From Schlegelella_A sp035995885 (lineage in GTDB: Bacteria > Pseudomonadota > Gammaproteobacteria > Burkholderiales > Burkholderiaceae_C), in NCBI GenBank assembly GCA_035995885.1, contig DASYKC010000094.1, positions 1 to 64,000 on the forward strand: a DNA stretch of 64,000 nucleotides, in the 5' to 3' direction. Shown one piece after another: positions 33,554-42,672 of the stretch. How positions within the stretch are numbered: position 1 is the stretch's first letter; each line of letters begins with the position of its first letter. The notes beneath the pieces were generated by a model. The model was not told the origin of the DNA. It saw nothing but the letters and a program-made list of their open reading frames with translations, and searched no databases. The position numbers and the translations under genes are program-made.

Positions 33554-36500
33554 ATGACTGACGCGGCGAACGACCCCGGGCTCGCGGCGTTGCCGGTCGA
33601 GCTGCTGCAGGCGCTGGTCGCGCACAGCCGCGACATGCTCGCCGTCACCGACGCGACCGGCACGCTGGTCTGGGCCAACGCCCGCTTCGCCGCCGCCACC
33701 GGCTACGCCGGCCGCGCCGCGACCTCGCTGCTCGACTTCACGACCCCCGGCACCTCGGGCTCCGAGGCGCGCCTGTCGTTCGCGCGCATGCTCAGCTCGC
33801 AGGGCGCCGATCACGGCGTCGTGCCGCTGCGCGGCCCGGCCGGCGAGACCTTCTGGGCCGACGTCCATTCGGCGCGTGTCGCCGGCCGCATCCTCTGGAC
33901 CCTCGCCGACGTGACGCGCCAGCGCTCGCTCGCCGCGCGCGCCGCGCGCCAGGACGAGCTGCTCGACACCGCCCAGGAGTTCGGCCGGCTCGGCATCTGG
34001 GAGCGCGAGATCCCGTCGGGCGAAGGGCGCTGGGACAAGCACGTGTTCGGCTTCTGGGGCATCGACCCGGCGGCCGGGACGCCGAACTACAGCGAGGCGA
34101 TCCAGCGCATCCATCCCGAGGATCGCGCCCGCATGAACTACGCCGAGTCGACCCGGCGCCCCGGCCGCTACGCGCAGCGCTATCGCGTCATCCAGCCCGA
34201 CGGCAAGATGCGCTGGATCCACTCGCAGTGGGAAGTGAAGAACGGGCCGCGCGGCATTCCCGACCGCGCCCTCGGCGTCATGATGGACGACACCGAGGCC
34301 TACGACGCGGCGCGCACGCTGAGCGACGTCAACGCGCAGCTCACGCTCGCCGTCGACCTCGGCAAGATCGCGATCTGGCGCCACGACCTGCGCACCGGGC
34401 GAATGCACTACAGCGACCTCGCCTTCGAGCTGCTTGGCCTGGCGCCGCGCCCGGAGGGGTTGTCGATCGACGAGGTGCGCTCGTTCATCCACCCCGACGA
34501 CATCCCGCTCGTCCTCGCCTCGGCCGAGCAGGCGCTGGCATCGCGCGAGCCGACCGACATGGAGGCGCGCTACCGGCGCGCCGACGGCAGCTGGCGCTAC
34601 GTCCTGACGCGCCGCGTCGTCGAGCGCAACGAGAAGGGCGAGCCGATCGCCTTTGTCGGCGTCGCCCTCGACATGACCGAGCGCGTCGAGCACCTGCGCC
34701 ACGCCGAGGAGCTGGCGCGGCGACTCGAGGCGGCGTCGCGCGCCGCCGGCGTCGGCATCTGGACCACGACCATCGGCCCGGGCGGCGCCGACTGGAACGC
34801 GCAGATGTTCGAGCTGTTCGACCGCTGCGAGCCGCCGACGCCGCCGACCTTCGGTCGCTGGCTGCGCGACTCGATCCACCCCGGCGATCGCGATCGCGTC
34901 GGCACCGAGGCGCGTGCTTATTTCATCAGCGGCGACCACCCGTTCGACATCGAGTTCCGCGCCCTGCGCCGCGACGGCAGCGTGCGCTGGATCGTCATGC
35001 GCGCCGACATCGATCGCGTCCATCCCGGGCCGCGCCGCGTCCTCGGCATCGCCATGGACGTCACCGAGCGGCAGCGCGCGCTCGAGGCGCTGCGCGAGGC
35101 GAGCCAGCGCGCCGCGCTGATCACGCGCCACGCCGGCATCGGCACCTGGGAGGCCGACGCCGACGGCAGGGAGCGCTGGGACGCGCAGATGTTCCACCTG
35201 CGCGGCCTCGCGCCGCAGGAGCGCGCGCCGACGCGCGAGGAGCGGCTCGCGATCGTCCATCCCGACGACGTCGCCGTCGTCCTCGACTCGATGGCCGGCG
35301 CGCAGGCGACGCACTTGCCCGCGGCCTACGAATTTCGCGTCGTCCTGCCCGGCGGCAGCCATCGCTGGCTCGCCTCGCGCTCGGCCGCCGTCCTCGACGA
35401 CGCCGGCCGGCCGGCGCGCCGCGTCGGCGTCAACTGGGACATCACCGAGAGCAAGAACGCCGAGATCGCGCGCCAGCAGACGGCGCTCGCCGAGCGCGAG
35501 ATCCACGCCAAGTCGCAGTTTCTCTCGCGCATGAGCCACGAGCTGAGGACGCCGCTCAACGCCGTCCTCGGCTTCACCCAATTGCTGCAGATCGAGGCGC
35601 GCCAGTCGGCGCACGCCGGCCAGCTCGCCAAGCTCGAGCACGTCCGCGCCGCCGGCGATCACCTGCTCTCGCTCATCAACGACGTCCTCGACCTGTCGGG
35701 CCTCGAGGCCGGCGAGGTGCGGCTGTCGATGCAGGCGGTCGATCTCGGCCTCCTCGTCCGCCAGTCGCTGCCGCTGCTGCAATCGCTCGCGACGCAGCAC
35801 GACGTCGAGCTCGAAACCGGGCGCGCCGAGGGCGTCGCCCGCGCCGACCCGACCCGGCTGCGCCAGGTGCTGATCAACCTGATCTCGAACGCGATCAAGT
35901 ACAACCGGCCCGGCGGCACCGTGCGGGTCGAATCGCACGCCGACGCCGGCACGGCGACGCTCTCGGTGCGCGACACCGGCCGCGGCCTCAGCGCCGAGCA
36001 GATCGCCAGCCTGTTCGAGCCGTTCAATCGCTTCGGCGTCGAGAGCGAAGGGATCGAGGGCACCGGCATCGGCCTGACGATCGTCAAGGCGCTCGTCGAC
36101 GGCATGGGCGGCCGGATCGAGGTCGAGAGCAGCCCCGGCCAGGGGACCGTCTTCGCGGTGACGCTGCCGGCGGCGGCGATCCCCGAGGCGATCGACGAAG
36201 GCGGGTCGGCGCCCGACACGGTGCCCGATCTCCTCGGCGCGCCGGCGGCATCGCTCGAGCGCAGCGGCACGATCCTCTACATCGAGGACAACCCGGTCAA
36301 CGTCCTCCTCGTCGAAGAGCTCGTCGCCGCCGTCGGCGGGCTGATGATCGTCTCCGAGCCGACCGGCACGGCCGGCATCGAGCGCGCGCTCGTGCTCCGG
36401 CCCGATCTCGTCCTCGTCGACCTGCAGCTGCCCGACTTCGACGGCTACGAGGTCCTGCGCCGGCTGCGCGCCGATCCGCGCACGCGCGCGATCCCGTGCA

Positions 36501-36673
36501 TCGCCCTGTCGGCGAACGCGATGCGCGAGGACATCGAGCGCGGCCTGGCGAGCGGCTTCGCCGACTACTGGACGAAGCCGATCGACTTTCCGGTCTTCAT
36601 CGCCGCGCTGCACCGGATGTTCCCGGGCCTCGGCGCCGACGCCGTCGAAGCGCCGGCGCGCGCCGAGCATTGA
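33554..36673 (+). CDS. Soluble hybrid sensor histidine kinase with five PAS domains and a receiver
   Basis: 1039 aa, no membrane helix, so it senses something inside the cell. Five PAS repeats run from about 15 to 635; the later four have the PAS_3 look (IHPEDRARMNYAE; IHPDDIPLVL; IHPGDRDRV; VHPDDVAVVL). The kinase core follows: H-box SRMSHELRTPLNAVLGF with His662, N-box LINLISNAIKYN, G1 DTGRGL and G2 GTGIGLTIV. The receiver has phospho-acceptor Asp956 in LVLVDLQLPDFDGYE and WTKPIDF. No output partner is adjacent. The start is uncertain: ATG 33554 is chosen, ATG 33530 is in frame, and neither has a good Shine-Dalgarno. Confidence 0.92.
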   Translation: MTDAANDPGLAALPVELLQALVAHSRDMLAVTDATGTLVWANARFAAATGYAGRAATSLLDFTTPGTSGSEARLSFARMLSSQGADHGVVPLRGPAGETFWADVHSARVAGRILWTLADVTRQRSLAARAARQDELLDTAQEFGRLGIWEREIPSGEGRWDKHVFGFWGIDPAAGTPNYSEAIQRIHPEDRARMNYAESTRRPGRYAQRYRVIQPDGKMRWIHSQWEVKNGPRGIPDRALGVMMDDTEAYDAARTLSDVNAQLTLAVDLGKIAIWRHDLRTGRMHYSDLAFELLGLAPRPEGLSIDEVRSFIHPDDIPLVLASAEQALASREPTDMEARYRRADGSWRYVLTRRVVERNEKGEPIAFVGVALDMTERVEHLRHAEELARRLEAASRAAGVGIWTTTIGPGGADWNAQMFELFDRCEPPTPPTFGRWLRDSIHPGDRDRVGTEARAYFISGDHPFDIEFRALRRDGSVRWIVMRADIDRVHPGPRRVLGIAMDVTERQRALEALREASQRAALITRHAGIGTWEADADGRERWDAQMFHLRGLAPQERAPTREERLAIVHPDDVAVVLDSMAGAQATHLPAAYEFRVVLPGGSHRWLASRSAAVLDDAGRPARRVGVNWDITESKNAEIARQQTALAEREIHAKSQFLSRMSHELRTPLNAVLGFTQLLQIEARQSAHAGQLAKLEHVRAAGDHLLSLINDVLDLSGLEAGEVRLSMQAVDLGLLVRQSLPLLQSLATQHDVELETGRAEGVARADPTRLRQVLINLISNAIKYNRPGGTVRVESHADAGTATLSVRDTGRGLSAEQIASLFEPFNRFGVESEGIEGTGIGLTIVKALVDGMGGRIEVESSPGQGTVFAVTLPAAAIPEAIDEGGSAPDTVPDLLGAPAASLERSGTILYIEDNPVNVLLVEELVAAVGGLMIVSEPTGTAGIERALVLRPDLVLVDLQLPDFDGYEVLRRLRADPRTRAIPCIALSANAMREDIERGLASGFADYWTKPIDFPVFIAALHRMFPGLGADAVEAPARAEH

Positions 36674-36697
36674 GCCGGCGAATGAGCCGAGCCCGGG

Positions 36698-38758
36698 CTA
36701 GCCCGGGACCGGCTCGAGCAGGCCGCGCTGCCGGAGCATCGGCTCGGGACCGGCGGCGCGGCCGCGGAAGGCGCGGTACGCCTCGCCCGGCTCGATCGAA
36801 TTGCCCGACGAGTAGATGAAGCGGGCGAGGCGGCGCGCGACCGCCGGATCGAACGGATCGCCGGCCTCGACGAAGGCGTCGTAGCCGTCAGCATCGAGCA
36901 CCTCGGCCCACAGGTAGACGTAGTAGCCGGCGGCGTAGCCCGAGCCCGAGAACAGATGCTGGAAATGCACCAGCCGATGGTTGACGCCGACCGCCGCCGG
37001 CAGGCCGAGCCGCTCGAGCTCGGCACGCTCGAAGGCGACGACGTCGATCGGCTCGCTCGCCGTGCGCGCATGCACCGCCATGTCGACGAGCGCCGAGGCG
37101 GCGTAGCGCACCGTCTCGTAGCCCTGGTTGAAGTGGCGCGCCCGATGCAGCTTGGCGATCAGCGCGTCGGGGATCGACGCGCCGGTCTCGTGGTGGCGCG
37201 CGTGGCGCTTCAGCACCGCCGGCTCCTCGAGCCAGTGCTCGAACAGCTGCGACGGCAGCTCGACGAAATCGCGCAGGACGTTGGTGCCCGAGACGCGCTC
37301 GTAGGTGACGTTCGAGAGCAAGCCGTGCAGGCCGTGGCCGAACTCGTGGAAGAGCGTGCGCGCGTCGTCGACGCTGAGCAGCGTCGGTGCGCCAGGCGCG
37401 CCCTTGGCGAAGTTGTTGTTGTTGACGATGATCGGCAGCACCGGCGCGGCGTCGGCAGCGCCGTTGCGCGACTGCAGCCGGTACGAGCTCATCCAGGCGC
37501 CGCTGCGCTTGGTCGGCCGGGCGAAGTTGTCGTGCAGGAAGAGGCCGATCGGCCCGGCCGCGCCGCGCACTTCGTAGACCGCGACGTCGGGGTGATACGC
37601 GGCGATGTCGGGCCGGGCGACGAACGAGACGCCGAACAGGCGCGCCGCGCAGTCGAACGCCGCGGCGACCATCCGCTCGAGCGGGAAGTACGGCTTGATC
37701 TCGGCCTCGTCGAGGTCGAAGCGCACCTGGCGCACCTTCTCGGCGTAGAAGCGCCAGTCCCACGGCTCGATCGTGCTGCTCTCGCCGCGCGACAGGGCGA
37801 GCGCGGCGAGCGCCTCGCGCTCCTCCTCGGCGCGCGCCCGCGCCGGTTGCCAGACCTGCTCGAGCAGCGACGTCACCGCCGCCTGGCTGCGTGCCATCGT
37901 GTCGCTGAGGGCGAAGTCGGCATAGCTGGCGTAGCCGTGCAGGCGCGCCTGCTCGAGGCGCAGCGCGAGGATCTCGGCGGCGACCGCGCGGTTGTCGGTC
38001 GCGCCGGCGTGCTCGCCGCGCGAGGTCCAGGCGCGCCATGCGGTCTCGCGCAGGTCGCGGCGGTCGGAGAAGGTGAGGAAGGGAACGATGTGCGAGCGCG
38101 AGAGCGTGATCACCGCGCCGTCGGCGACGCCGCGCTCGAGCGCTGCCTGGCGCGCAGCGTCGCGGACGAACGGTGGCAGGCCGGCGAGATCGGCCTCGTC
38201 CTTCAGCATCATCCGGAAGTCGTTCTCGTCGGCGAGAACGTTCTGGCCGAAGCGCGTCGTCAACTCGGCGAGCCGCTGCATCACCGCCGCGTAGCGCGCC
38301 TGCTCGGCCGGTGCCAGCTTGGCGCCGGCACGGACGAAGTCGAGGTGGAAGCGCTCGAGGACGCGGCGCTGCTCGGCGTCGAGGCCGATCCGTTCGCGCG
38401 CCGCGTGCAGCGCGTCGATCCGCGCGAACAGCGCCGCGTGGGTGTAGACCTTGCTGTCGTGCGCGGCCAGCAGCGGCGCCATCTCGCGCTCGACCGCCTG
38501 CAGCGCCGGCGAGGTCTCGCTCGAGGTCAGGTTGTGGAACAGCTGGCCGATGCGCTCGAGCGCGCGGCCGGCGCGGTCGAACGCGGCGACCGTGTTGGCG
38601 AACGTCGGCTCGTCGGCCACCGCGCCGAGCGCGTCGATCTCGGCGAGATGGCCGCGCATCGCCGCGGCGAACGCCGGCGCGAAGTGCTCGGCACGAATTT
38701 CACGGAACGGCGGCAGGCCGTACGGGCCCGTCCACGGCGCCAGCAGGGGGTTCGTCAT
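36698..38758 (-). CDS. prlC: M3-family oligopeptidase (oligopeptidase A type)
   Basis: 686 aa, the usual size for OpdA/PrlC (M3A). The zinc site is HEFGHGLHGLL (HExxH) with a downstream Glu in the NVLRDFVELPSQLFEHW segment, and the substrate-binding GYAAGYYVYLWAEVLDADGYDAF signature. It trims small peptides in the cytoplasm. The ATG at 38758 overlaps the stop of the upstream small periplasmic protein gene (ATGA), so expression is coupled despite the different compartments. Assignment to prlC rather than dcp rests on length and the N-terminal NPLLAPW start. Confidence 0.92.
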   Translation of the reverse strand: MTNPLLAPWTGPYGLPPFREIRAEHFAPAFAAAMRGHLAEIDALGAVADEPTFANTVAAFDRAGRALERIGQLFHNLTSSETSPALQAVEREMAPLLAAHDSKVYTHAALFARIDALHAARERIGLDAEQRRVLERFHLDFVRAGAKLAPAEQARYAAVMQRLAELTTRFGQNVLADENDFRMMLKDEADLAGLPPFVRDAARQAALERGVADGAVITLSRSHIVPFLTFSDRRDLRETAWRAWTSRGEHAGATDNRAVAAEILALRLEQARLHGYASYADFALSDTMARSQAAVTSLLEQVWQPARARAEEEREALAALALSRGESSTIEPWDWRFYAEKVRQVRFDLDEAEIKPYFPLERMVAAAFDCAARLFGVSFVARPDIAAYHPDVAVYEVRGAAGPIGLFLHDNFARPTKRSGAWMSSYRLQSRNGAADAAPVLPIIVNNNNFAKGAPGAPTLLSVDDARTLFHEFGHGLHGLLSNVTYERVSGTNVLRDFVELPSQLFEHWLEEPAVLKRHARHHETGASIPDALIAKLHRARHFNQGYETVRYAASALVDMAVHARTASEPIDVVAFERAELERLGLPAAVGVNHRLVHFQHLFSGSGYAAGYYVYLWAEVLDADGYDAFVEAGDPFDPAVARRLARFIYSSGNSIEPGEAYRAFRGRAAGPEPMLRQRGLLEPVPG

Positions 38759-39267
38759 TTCTTGCGCTGGATGTCGCTCAGGTCGCGATCGTCGTAGCGG
38801 CGGTTCGCGCACGCCTTCTCGTAGGCTTCCTTCGCCGTCAGGATGCTCTCGGCGCTGGTGTTGTAGGCGGCGACCTGGGCCTGGTAGGCGTCGATGCGGT
38901 CGTTGCGCTCGAGCACCTTGGCGTTGTACGTCGTCACCGCGTCGGCATTGGTGCGATCGAGCGTCGTGCCTTGCTCGGCGAGCGCCGTGCCGGTGCTGTC
39001 GATCTCGGTCTTGGCGGCGGCCATCTCGGCCTTGGCCTTCAGCGCCGCGTCGGTGTCCTTGGCGAGCTTGTCCTTTTGCGTCATGCAATCGCGCAGCTGC
39101 GCGGGCGTCAGCACCGAGGTCTTCGACGTCGCCGGCGGCGTGGCCGCCTTCTTGTCGGCAGCGAACGCGGCCGGCGCGAGCAGCGCGGTCGCCAGAACGC
39201 CGATCGCTGCGGCGCGAAAGAGGGGAGGCGGCGGGTGCGGAATCTGCATGGGCGCGGTTCGAGTCAA
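38755..39267 (-). CDS. Periplasmic coiled-coil protein of unknown function
   Basis: 170 aa from a TTG start. A signal peptide (about 17-36, ends AFAA) is followed by a Thr/Pro linker, then a largely helical, charged region (about 58-165) that looks like a coiled coil; Cys61 and Cys155 could pair. I do not recognise the family. TTG 39267 is preferred over ATG 39249 because GAGGA precedes it at 4 bases and it lies only 7 bp after the gor stop, so translation is probably coupled. It overlaps the oligopeptidase gene by 4 bp. Confidence 0.75.
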   Translation of the reverse strand: MTRTAPMQIPHPPPPLFRAAAIGVLATALLAPAAFAADKKAATPPATSKTSVLTPAQLRDCMTQKDKLAKDTDAALKAKAEMAAAKTEIDSTGTALAEQGTTLDRTNADAVTTYNAKVLERNDRIDAYQAQVAAYNTSAESILTAKEAYEKACANRRYDDRDLSDIQRKK

Positions 39268-39274
39268 GATGTCC

Positions 39275-40639
39275 TCAGGATGATGCCACCACCGCCTCGC
39301 GCATCGTCACGAACTCCTCGGCCGCCGTCGGGTGAATGCCGAGCGTGGCATCGAAGATCGCCTTCGTCGCCCCCGCCTTCATCGCCACCGCAAAGCCCTG
39401 GATCGTCTCGCCGGCGTCGGCGCCGACCATGTGCAGGCCGACGACGCGATCGTTGGCGTCGTCGACGACGAGCTTCATCAGCGTCCGCTCGCTGCTCAGC
39501 GACAAGGTGTGGCGCAAGGGCTTGAAGTCCGACCGGTAGACGCGGATCTTCTCGAAGCGACCGCGCGCGTCGCTTTCCGACAGGCCGATCGTGCCGATGT
39601 TCGGGTGAGTGAAGACGGCGGTCGGGATGTGCAGGTAGTCGACGTGTCGCTCGGCGCCGCCGAAGAGATCGTCGACCAGCGCCATCGCCTCGGCGAGGGC
39701 GACCGGCGTCAGCTGGACGCGGTCGATGACGTCGCCGATCGCGTAGATGCTCGCGACGCTGGTCCGGTAGCGCTCGTCGACGACGACGGCGCCGTTGATG
39801 TCGAGCTCGACGCCGACCGCCTCGAGGCCGAGCCCGGCCGTGTTCGGGACGCGGCCGGTGGCGCAGAGCACGGCGTCGGCGGCGAGCGTGCTGCCGTCGC
39901 CGAGGACGACGCGGGTCGAGCCGTCGTCGTTCGCCTCGAGCGCGCGCACGGTCGCGCCGAGGCGGATGTCGACGCCCTTCTTGATCATCTCGGCGGCGAC
40001 GAAGTTGCGGATGTCGACGTCGAAACCGCGCAGGATCTGCTCGCCGCGGTAGAGCTGGGTGACGCTCGCGCCGAGGCCGTTGAAGATCGACGCGAATTCG
40101 CAGGCGATGTAGCCGGCGCCGATGACGACGAGGCGCTTCGGGAAGGCCGCCAGGTCGAAGATCTCGTTCGAGCTGATCGCGCGCTCGCCGCCGGGCACGT
40201 CGGCCGGCACCGGCCAGCCGCCGGTGGCGACGACGATGCGCTCGGCGCGATGGCGGACGCCCCCGACCTCGACCTCGTTCGCGCCGACGATGCGGGCGCG
40301 GCCGCGCAGCAAGGTGGCGCCCGCGCTCGTCAGCAGGTTGCCGTAGACGGCGTTGAGGCGGCTGATCTCGACGCGCCGGTTCGCCTTCAGCGTCTCCCAG
40401 TCGAAGCTCGAATCGCCCACCTTCCAGCCGAAGCCGTGCGCCTCGTCGAAGCTTTCGGCGTAGTGGGAGGCGAAGCTGTAGAGCTTCTTCGGGATGCAGC
40501 CGACGTTGACGCAGGTGCCGCCGAGCGCCGCGTCCTCGGCGACGGCGACGCGCGCGCCGCGCTGCGCCGCCATGCGCGCGGCGCGGACGCCGCCGCTGCC
40601 GGCGCCGATGATGAAGAGATCGAAGTCGCTGCCGCTCAT
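39275..40639 (-). CDS. gor: Glutathione reductase (NADPH)
   Basis: 454 aa. FAD motif FIIGAGSGGVRAARMAA; redox disulfide Cys43 and Cys48 in GGTCVNVGCIPKK; NADPH motif VVIGAGYIACEFA; the GD motif ATGRVPN...YAIGDV; and the C-terminal dimer motif GIHPTAAEEFVTMRE with the catalytic His and Glu. It keeps glutathione reduced. The gene is first of a run of three leftward genes (gor, the coiled-coil protein, the oligopeptidase) with 7-bp and 4-bp-overlap junctions, and a 90-aa gene lies 16 bp upstream. Confidence 0.95.
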   Translation of the reverse strand: MSGSDFDLFIIGAGSGGVRAARMAAQRGARVAVAEDAALGGTCVNVGCIPKKLYSFASHYAESFDEAHGFGWKVGDSSFDWETLKANRRVEISRLNAVYGNLLTSAGATLLRGRARIVGANEVEVGGVRHRAERIVVATGGWPVPADVPGGERAISSNEIFDLAAFPKRLVVIGAGYIACEFASIFNGLGASVTQLYRGEQILRGFDVDIRNFVAAEMIKKGVDIRLGATVRALEANDDGSTRVVLGDGSTLAADAVLCATGRVPNTAGLGLEAVGVELDINGAVVVDERYRTSVASIYAIGDVIDRVQLTPVALAEAMALVDDLFGGAERHVDYLHIPTAVFTHPNIGTIGLSESDARGRFEKIRVYRSDFKPLRHTLSLSSERTLMKLVVDDANDRVVGLHMVGADAGETIQGFAVAMKAGATKAIFDATLGIHPTAAEEFVTMREAVVASS

Positions 40640-40655
40640 TCGCTCGGGGCGACGA

Positions 40656-40928
40656 TCACTTGAGCGCTTTCTTCAGCAGCTCGGCGACGAGGCCGTTGAT
40701 GCCGTCGGCGTGGCCGGCGCTCTTCTCGCGCAGCGTCGCGGCGAGGTCGGCGGGCAGCTTGCACGCGAACGGGACCAGGCCGGCGGCGGCGTCGAGACGG
40801 CGCTGCTCGCGTCGATCGACGACCTCGCTCGCGCCCTGGCCGAAGCGGCCCCCGGCGCCGGCGGGCCGCATCTGTCCCCCGACCTTTTTGCCGAGTTGCT
40901 TGTCGAGGTCTGACTTCTTCATGCTCAT
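40656..40928 (-). CDS. Small conserved hypothetical protein
   Basis: 90 aa, strongly basic, no signal peptide and no recognised domain. Its middle has GRFGQGASEVVDRREQRRLDAAAGLVPFACKLPADLA; the C-terminal helix is INGLVAELLKKALK. It could be a small nucleic-acid-binding or ribbon-helix-helix-like protein, but this is a guess. It starts 57 bp from the divergent yaeQ gene and ends 16 bp before gor, so it may head that operon. A second in-frame ATG lies six bases on. Confidence 0.7.
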   Translation of the reverse strand: MSMKKSDLDKQLGKKVGGQMRPAGAGGRFGQGASEVVDRREQRRLDAAAGLVPFACKLPADLAATLREKSAGHADGINGLVAELLKKALK

Positions 40929-40984
40929 GAGTTGTCTTCTTCGTGGCGAGCCGTGATTGTGGCGCGCTGTGGCACAGTCGGCCG

Positions 40985-41545
40985 ATGGCCCAGAAAGCGA
41001 CCGTCTGCAAGGCCGCCGTCCAGCTCGCCGATGTCGACCGCTCGGTCTACGGCGACCACCTCGTCACCCTCGCGCGTCATCCCTCCGAGACCGACGAGCG
41101 GATGATGATCCGCCTGCTCGCCTTCGCCCTCAACGTGCCGGCCGACGATCACGCCGGCACGCTCGACTTCGCCAAGGGCATGTGGGAGCCCGAGGAGGCC
41201 GAGCTCTGGCAGAAGGACCTGACCGGCCGCCTCGTCCACTGGATCGAGGTCGGCCAGCCCGAGGAACGCCGCCTCGTCAAGGCAAGCGGCCGCGCCGACC
41301 GGGTCAGCGTCTACGCCTTCAGCCACGGCGCACCGGCGTGGTGGGCGGCCTTGTCGAGCCGGGTCGAGCGCGCCGGCAACGTCGACGCCTGGCTCGTGCC
41401 TTCGGAGCAGAGCCGGGAGCTCGCCTTGCTGGCGCAACGCAACATGCAGCTGCAGATCAACCGGCAGGACGGCATCGTCTGGGTCGCCGACGGCGCGCGC
41501 TCGGTCGAGATCCATCCGCACCGGCTGTCGGCCGAGCGTCGATGA
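40985..41545 (+). CDS. yaeQ: YaeQ-family protein
   Basis: 186 aa, full length for YaeQ. It begins KATVCKAAVQLADVDRSVYGDHLVTLARHPSETDERMMIRLLAFALN, the family signature, with WIEVGQPEERRLVKASGRADRVSVYAF in the middle, which resembles a PD-(D/E)xK nuclease fold. No activity is firmly known. The DUF924 gene starts within its stop codon (ATGA at 41542-41545). Confidence 0.94.
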   Translation: MAQKATVCKAAVQLADVDRSVYGDHLVTLARHPSETDERMMIRLLAFALNVPADDHAGTLDFAKGMWEPEEAELWQKDLTGRLVHWIEVGQPEERRLVKASGRADRVSVYAFSHGAPAWWAALSSRVERAGNVDAWLVPSEQSRELALLAQRNMQLQINRQDGIVWVADGARSVEIHPHRLSAERR

Positions 41546-42135
41546 GCGCGACGCCGGTCGACGATCCGGAAGCCGTCCTCGACTTCTGGTTCGGCGCTCC
41601 CGACAGCGCCGAATTCGGCAGTGCTCGCAAGGCCTGGTTCGCCAAGGACGACGCCTTCGACGCGTCGGTGCGCGATCGCTTCGGCGCGCTGATCGAGCGC
41701 GCGCTGCGCGGCGAGCTCGAGGGCTGGGCCGAGTCGCCGCGCTCGGCGCTGGCGCAGGTCCTCCTGCTCGATCAGCTCACGCGCAACGCCTTTCGCGGCA
41801 CGGCGCGGTCGTTCGCGGGCGACGCGCGCGCGCTCGCGGCGGCGAGCCGGATGGTCGGCGCGCGCCAGGACGAGGCGCTGCCGCCGTTCATGCGCGCCTT
41901 CGTCTACATGCCGTTCGAGCACGCCGAAGGTCTGGCGATGCAGGACGAGGCGATCCGCCTCTTCGCGCGGCTCGTGAGCGAGGCGCCCGAGCACGCCGAC
42001 ATGCTCGACTACGCCCATCGCCATCGCGCCGTGATCGAGCGCTTCGGCCGCTTCCCGCACCGCAACGACATCCTCGGCCGCCGGGCGACGGCCGAGGAGA
42101 TCGCTTTCGTTCAGCAGCCCGGCTCAGGCTTCTAA
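41542..42135 (+). CDS. DUF924-family protein
   Basis: 197 aa. VLDFWFGAPDSAEFGSARKAWFAKDDAFDASVRDRFG at the N-terminus and LLLDQLTRNAFRGTARSFAGDARAL in the middle are the DUF924 signature; the fold is an all-helical TPR-like bundle. Function unknown. It is coupled to yaeQ by a 4-base overlap, suggesting a shared process. Confidence 0.93.
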   Translation: MSATPVDDPEAVLDFWFGAPDSAEFGSARKAWFAKDDAFDASVRDRFGALIERALRGELEGWAESPRSALAQVLLLDQLTRNAFRGTARSFAGDARALAAASRMVGARQDEALPPFMRAFVYMPFEHAEGLAMQDEAIRLFARLVSEAPEHADMLDYAHRHRAVIERFGRFPHRNDILGRRATAEEIAFVQQPGSGF

Positions 42136-42157
42136 GTCGGGCCGCGGTCGCCCTGCG

Positions 42158-42526
42158 TTACGGCCGGCGCGGATTGTCGGGATGGCGATCGACCGCGTTC
42201 GGAACGCCGTCGCCGTCGCGGTCGCCGCGCGCCCACATGCCGCGGTTCAAGCGCCAGCGGTCGCCGCTCTGCTCCCACCTCGGCTCGCGATACACGTAGC
42301 CGCGGCGCGCGCGTTCCCAGTGGCCGCTCATCCAGACGTGGCGATGGCCGCGCCAGTCCCAGTAGCCGGGGACCCAGGCATAGCCGGCGCGCGCCGCGGG
42401 GACGACCTCGGTGCGCGGCGGCGGCGGGGCGACGCGGACGTCGATGTACGGCGCGGCGACGGCGGACGCCGAGATCGTCGCCGAGGCGGCGGCGACGAGG
42501 GCGAGGGTTTTGAATTTCGAGAACAT
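42158..42526 (-). CDS. Exported YXWGXW-repeat protein with a Ca-binding-like tail
   Basis: 122 aa. A signal peptide (1-24, ends AVAA) is followed by aromatic repeats of the YXWGXW type: YAWVPGYWDWRGHRHVW, GHWERARRGYVY, RWEQSGDRWRLNRGMW. The tail GDRDGDGVPNAVDRHPDNP looks like half a thrombospondin type-3 (Asp-rich, calcium-binding) repeat. Such proteins sit in the envelope with unknown roles. AAGGAGAC precedes the ATG. It converges on the DUF924 gene with a 22-bp gap; the 146-bp gap on its other side holds only its promoter region. Confidence 0.85.
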   Translation of the reverse strand: MFSKFKTLALVAAASATISASAVAAPYIDVRVAPPPPRTEVVPAARAGYAWVPGYWDWRGHRHVWMSGHWERARRGYVYREPRWEQSGDRWRLNRGMWARGDRDGDGVPNAVDRHPDNPRRP

Positions 42527-42672
42527 CGTGTCTCCTTCGATCAATGACCGCAGGATCATGGAACGGGCAGCCCGGAGGCGGCGTCGGAAAACGCCCGCAC
42601 CGCCTGTAAGGCGCGTCCTTCGCCACCGTCGTCCACTGCCGCGCCGCCCCGCGAACGCGGGGACACGCGTCG

